Below, one piece after another: positions 61,171 to 64,000 of a stretch of DNA of 64,000 bases. Position 1 is the stretch's first letter. Every line of letters begins with the position of its first letter. The position numbers and the translations under genes are program-made. The stretch comes from JBIOHP01 sp044449065 (GTDB lineage Bacteria > Bacteroidota > Ignavibacteria > UBA10030 > SZUA-254): NCBI GenBank assembly GCA_044449065.1, contig JBIOHP010000003.1:1-64000 (forward strand), in the 5' to 3' direction. The notes beneath the pieces are model-generated. The model ran no database searches. It was not told where the DNA came from and was given only the letters and a program-made list of their open reading frames with translations.

Positions 61171-64000
61171 ATGAAAACAAAATTAAGAATCTCATTTTTA
61201 GTTTGTGTACTCATGGTGCTCGTCGCAGGAACCGGCAGCAATCTATCGGCTCAATCGAGTATATGGGTAACTGCTTATTACGCAGGGTGGCAGCAAAATT
61301 ATCAAAACAACGGATATATGCCTGCGCAGAATGTCGACTATACGGCAATGACGCATATTTGTCATTTTGCATTAATCCCAAATTCTGATGGTAGCGTGGA
61401 TGATCAAGGGAATAGCGTCACCGCGTACAATGCCGGTGTTCTTATTCCTCTGGCTCATGCGAAGGGAGTTAAAGTCATCATCACCATTGGCGGGTGGGGA
61501 ACAGAACCGGCGTTCATGAGCGCGACAGCCGCCGGCACGTTGCCGACGTTTGTTTCTAACATCGTTAATATTATGACCTCTCGCGGATACGATGGAGTCG
61601 ATATCGATTGGGAACCATTAAGCAGCGGCGATGCGGCGAATTATTCCGCATTTGTCACAGCGTTGAGAACAGCAATGGATAACGCAGGGGCTCCGACAAA
61701 TACTCACTATTTATTGACGATGGCAACCCAATGGTCGGCTCCGATAGCCGCATCGGTGGCAAATCAGATGGACCAAATTAATCTCATGACTTATGATATC
61801 GCCGGCTTATGGCCCGGTTGGGTTACGTGGCACAATTCGGCATTATATAACGATATTTCGATTGGCAGCCAGACAATTTCTTGCGATGGTTATGTGAAAA
61901 AATGGAATGCCGCAGGAGTTCCATTAAATAAGTTAGGCATTGGCATCGATTGGTATGGTTATAAATATTCGGGAGCTACCGGACCCCGGCAATCTATCAG
62001 CGGCGCATCGTTAGTTCAGGGCAATAGACCGTATTATACAATCATGGCAAGCGATTACCCAAGCATGACAAGAGTATGGGACGCGCCTGCCGGAGCAGTT
62101 TATCTCACGAGCAGCAGCGGCTGGGTCACCTATGATGATCAACAAAGCTGTAAAGCAAAAATTAACTACGCCCAGACCCAGGGCATCGGCGGAGTAATAA
62201 TATGGGAGTTAGGCGGCGGGTATAGAGCAAGTTTACCGGCAGGACAAAGAGATTCGTTGCTCCAGGCGGTGAAACAGGCAATGGGCGGTCTGCCCTCAGA
62301 TACTATTGCGCCTGTCGTTGCGATAACCTCCCCGCTCAACGGAGCCACGGTTTCCAACACGATTACGGTGAGCGCAACGGCTTCCGATAACGTCAGTGTT
62401 GCGGGCGTGCAATTTCAATTGAACGGCGGTAATCTCGGCGGTGAAGTGACCATTCCGCCGTATAACTATTCATGGAATACGGGGCTGAAAGCGAACGGCG
62501 GTTATACGCTGAGCGCCATAGCGCGGGACGCTGCGGGAAATAAAACAACTTCGTCGATCAGCGTAACGATTAGTAATGTTCCGGATACGACAGCTCCGAG
62601 TATTTCGATAACCGCTCCAACTGATGGAGCCAATGTCTCGGGTACCGTTACTATTACCGCTAATGCTTCCGATAATGTGGGGGTTGTCGGTGTACAATTT
62701 AAATTGAACGGGACGAATTGCGGAAGTGAAGTCACAACGCCGCCATACGCCTATTCATGGAATACAACGCAAAATAGCAATGGTGTGTATTCGATTTCAG
62801 CAACTGCCAGAGACGCTGCGGGGAATACCTCAACCGCCGCTATTTCAGTGACGGATACGAATACAACACCGCCGCCGGGCGTATTGCCGTTTGAAGTAGT
62901 TTCAGAAGATAATTTTAACAGACCAGACCAGCTTCCAATCGCCGGGGCAAAATGGACTACACTGGCGAACCAGCCGGGGAATGGAGCGCTTCAATTAGTC
63001 AATCAGAGCGTCCAGGCGTATTGCGCTAACGGCGTAGGATACGGGGGCGGCATGGCGTGGGATACGGTGATAACAAAGGGATCCGGTGTTACGCTTACGG
63101 TCGCACAGCGATCGGGCGATAATACCTATACATCCCTATTCCTGTATGCCCGGATGCAAAATAAAGATCTCTCCACCGGAAACGGTTATCGGTTCCGGTA
63201 TCTCGATAACTCAACCGGCAATGCATTGCTTGCTATCCAGAAAGTGACCAATGGAACGAATGGCACGGACCTGGTAACTACCAACCATACGGTAAATGTT
63301 GGAGATACATTAAAATTCGTGGTGGAAAATGACGCTAATAATACCCTCGTCGGTTATGTGAACAGCACGCTAGTGCTTTCCGTGGTCGATACCACTTATA
63401 ATCCCTCGTCATGGTATTTCTGGGTGAGAGGGATGGTGACATCCACACCGGCTCAATATGACCATTTTGCAGTCATTTCCCAGATTCCCGGCATATTGCC
63501 GATTCAACTTTCTTCATTCAGCGCGCATGCTGCCGGCGCCACAGAGGTTGATTTAGATTGGACTACGATGAGTGAAGTAAATAACTATGGGTTCTATATC
63601 GAACGCCGGCTGGAATCGCAATCCGATTTTTCAACCGTCGGCGGATTTATTCCGGGCGCGGGCACGTCTCTTCAGCAGCATCAGTATTCATTAATCGATA
63701 CCTCGGTGACGATAGGGACATATCACTATCGACTGAAACAAATCGATTTAAGCGGAAAGTTTATCTATTCTACGGAAATCGTGGTTACTGTTACCGGCGT
63801 GCTTGGGGTAAAGGATAATACGGCTCCGCGTGTGTTCCAGTTACTTCAAAATTATCCGAATCCGTTTAACCCAACAACGACGATTAATTTCACCGTGCAG
63901 AATGTTGAACACGCGCAGGTAGTTGTGTACAATGTGGTGGGACAGGAAGTTATGAAGCTGTTTGAGGGCGTCGCGGAACCCGGAAGATATTATAATTTAA
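61171..64000 (+). CDS. GH18 chitinase-like T9SS protein, paralogue 4 (cut by window edge)
   Basis: The frame is open from the ATG at 61171 (GAGGGG 8 nt upstream) to the end: 943 residues, with perhaps 20-30 missing. Signal peptide 1-28 (ends SNLSAQ). GH18 barrel about 30-370 with DGVDIDWE, Glu148; this barrel is the most divergent of the four (shorter loop after GIGIDWYGYKYSG). Two Ig-like repeats (376-570), a concanavalin-like module (578-765; EDNFNRPDQLPIAGAKW), no FN3, then module B (773-880; NNYGFYIERRLE) and the start of a T9SS tail (LLQNYPNPFNPTTTINF). It lies directly behind the degenerate receiver gene. Confidence 0.92.
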   Translation, partial: MKTKLRISFLVCVLMVLVAGTGSNLSAQSSIWVTAYYAGWQQNYQNNGYMPAQNVDYTAMTHICHFALIPNSDGSVDDQGNSVTAYNAGVLIPLAHAKGVKVIITIGGWGTEPAFMSATAAGTLPTFVSNIVNIMTSRGYDGVDIDWEPLSSGDAANYSAFVTALRTAMDNAGAPTNTHYLLTMATQWSAPIAASVANQMDQINLMTYDIAGLWPGWVTWHNSALYNDISIGSQTISCDGYVKKWNAAGVPLNKLGIGIDWYGYKYSGATGPRQSISGASLVQGNRPYYTIMASDYPSMTRVWDAPAGAVYLTSSSGWVTYDDQQSCKAKINYAQTQGIGGVIIWELGGGYRASLPAGQRDSLLQAVKQAMGGLPSDTIAPVVAITSPLNGATVSNTITVSATASDNVSVAGVQFQLNGGNLGGEVTIPPYNYSWNTGLKANGGYTLSAIARDAAGNKTTSSISVTISNVPDTTAPSISITAPTDGANVSGTVTITANASDNVGVVGVQFKLNGTNCGSEVTTPPYAYSWNTTQNSNGVYSISATARDAAGNTSTAAISVTDTNTTPPPGVLPFEVVSEDNFNRPDQLPIAGAKWTTLANQPGNGALQLVNQSVQAYCANGVGYGGGMAWDTVITKGSGVTLTVAQRSGDNTYTSLFLYARMQNKDLSTGNGYRFRYLDNSTGNALLAIQKVTNGTNGTDLVTTNHTVNVGDTLKFVVENDANNTLVGYVNSTLVLSVVDTTYNPSSWYFWVRGMVTSTPAQYDHFAVISQIPGILPIQLSSFSAHAAGATEVDLDWTTMSEVNNYGFYIERRLESQSDFSTVGGFIPGAGTSLQQHQYSLIDTSVTIGTYHYRLKQIDLSGKFIYSTEIVVTVTGVLGVKDNTAPRVFQLLQNYPNPFNPTTTINFTVQNVEHAQVVVYNVVGQEVMKLFEGVAEPGRYYNL

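Noticed and set aside
48917..64000. Assembly duplication as the cause of the GH18 array
   Set aside because: The copies differ in length, module content and many codons, so they are true paralogues and not repeated contig sequence.
1..64000. CRISPR array, prophage, insertion sequence or integron
   Set aside because: No regularly spaced repeats, transposase, integrase or phage structural genes were found in either strand.

Overview
The window looks like a chromosomal segment of a free-living bacterium of the Bacteroidota/Chlorobiota lineage, most likely near Ignavibacteria or Kapabacteria. This is inference. It rests on several secreted proteins that end in a type IX secretion (T9SS) sorting domain with the motif QNYPNPFNP, a PorV/PorQ-like outer-membrane protein, HEAT-repeat secreted proteins, a moderate GC content and gene style. 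I see no phage, transposase, integrase or CRISPR array.

Left part (1-13.6 kb): a tRNA-Arg(TCG) with a poorly paired acceptor stem; a DUF3224 protein; an operon of ECF sigma factor, zinc-finger anti-sigma factor and two exported HEAT-repeat proteins; a divergent DUF2235 hydrolase; small stress or metabolic genes (DUF4920, SnoaL-like lipoprotein, YceI, Crp/Fnr regulator); an AbrB-type regulator with an isoprenylcysteine-methyltransferase-like membrane enzyme; a family 9 glycosyltransferase; and a persulfide dioxygenase-rhodanese fusion.

Centre (13.8-42.4 kb): a large surface-polysaccharide locus. One minus-strand operon (20.3 to 13.8 kb) holds an ATP-grasp ligase, a GH9 glucanase, a processive GT2 synthase with a QxxRW motif, a response regulator and a PafA-like phosphatase. 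The main minus-strand operon (33.7 to 20.6 kb) runs Wzz, BY-kinase-like ATPase, an unlisted 55-residue membrane protein, O-antigen ligase, a catalytically dead GlmS-type glutaminase domain, WecG/TagA transferase, Wzx flippase, GT4, polysaccharide deacetylase, FemAB/CelD-like acyltransferase, methyltransferase, then ComA and ComB. Divergently on the plus strand lie the Wza-type exporter, a PorV-like protein, a WecA-type transferase fused to a nucleotide-sugar-dehydratase N-terminal domain, a seven-FN3 T9SS protein and a small secreted protein. ComA and ComB make 3-sulfolactate from phosphoenolpyruvate and sulfite. Their place at the end of a polysaccharide operon, next to a stand-alone ATP-grasp ligase, suggests a sulfolactate-modified glycan. 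This is the best candidate for an undescribed system here.

Right part (42.4-64 kb): the glyoxylate shunt pair (malate synthase, isocitrate lyase), a decayed histidine kinase/response regulator pair, an intact NarX/NarL-like pair, and an array of four paralogous GH18 chitinase-like T9SS proteins (the last cut by the window edge). Their C-terminal modules alternate A-B-A-B, and a degenerate receiver protein sits between the third and fourth.
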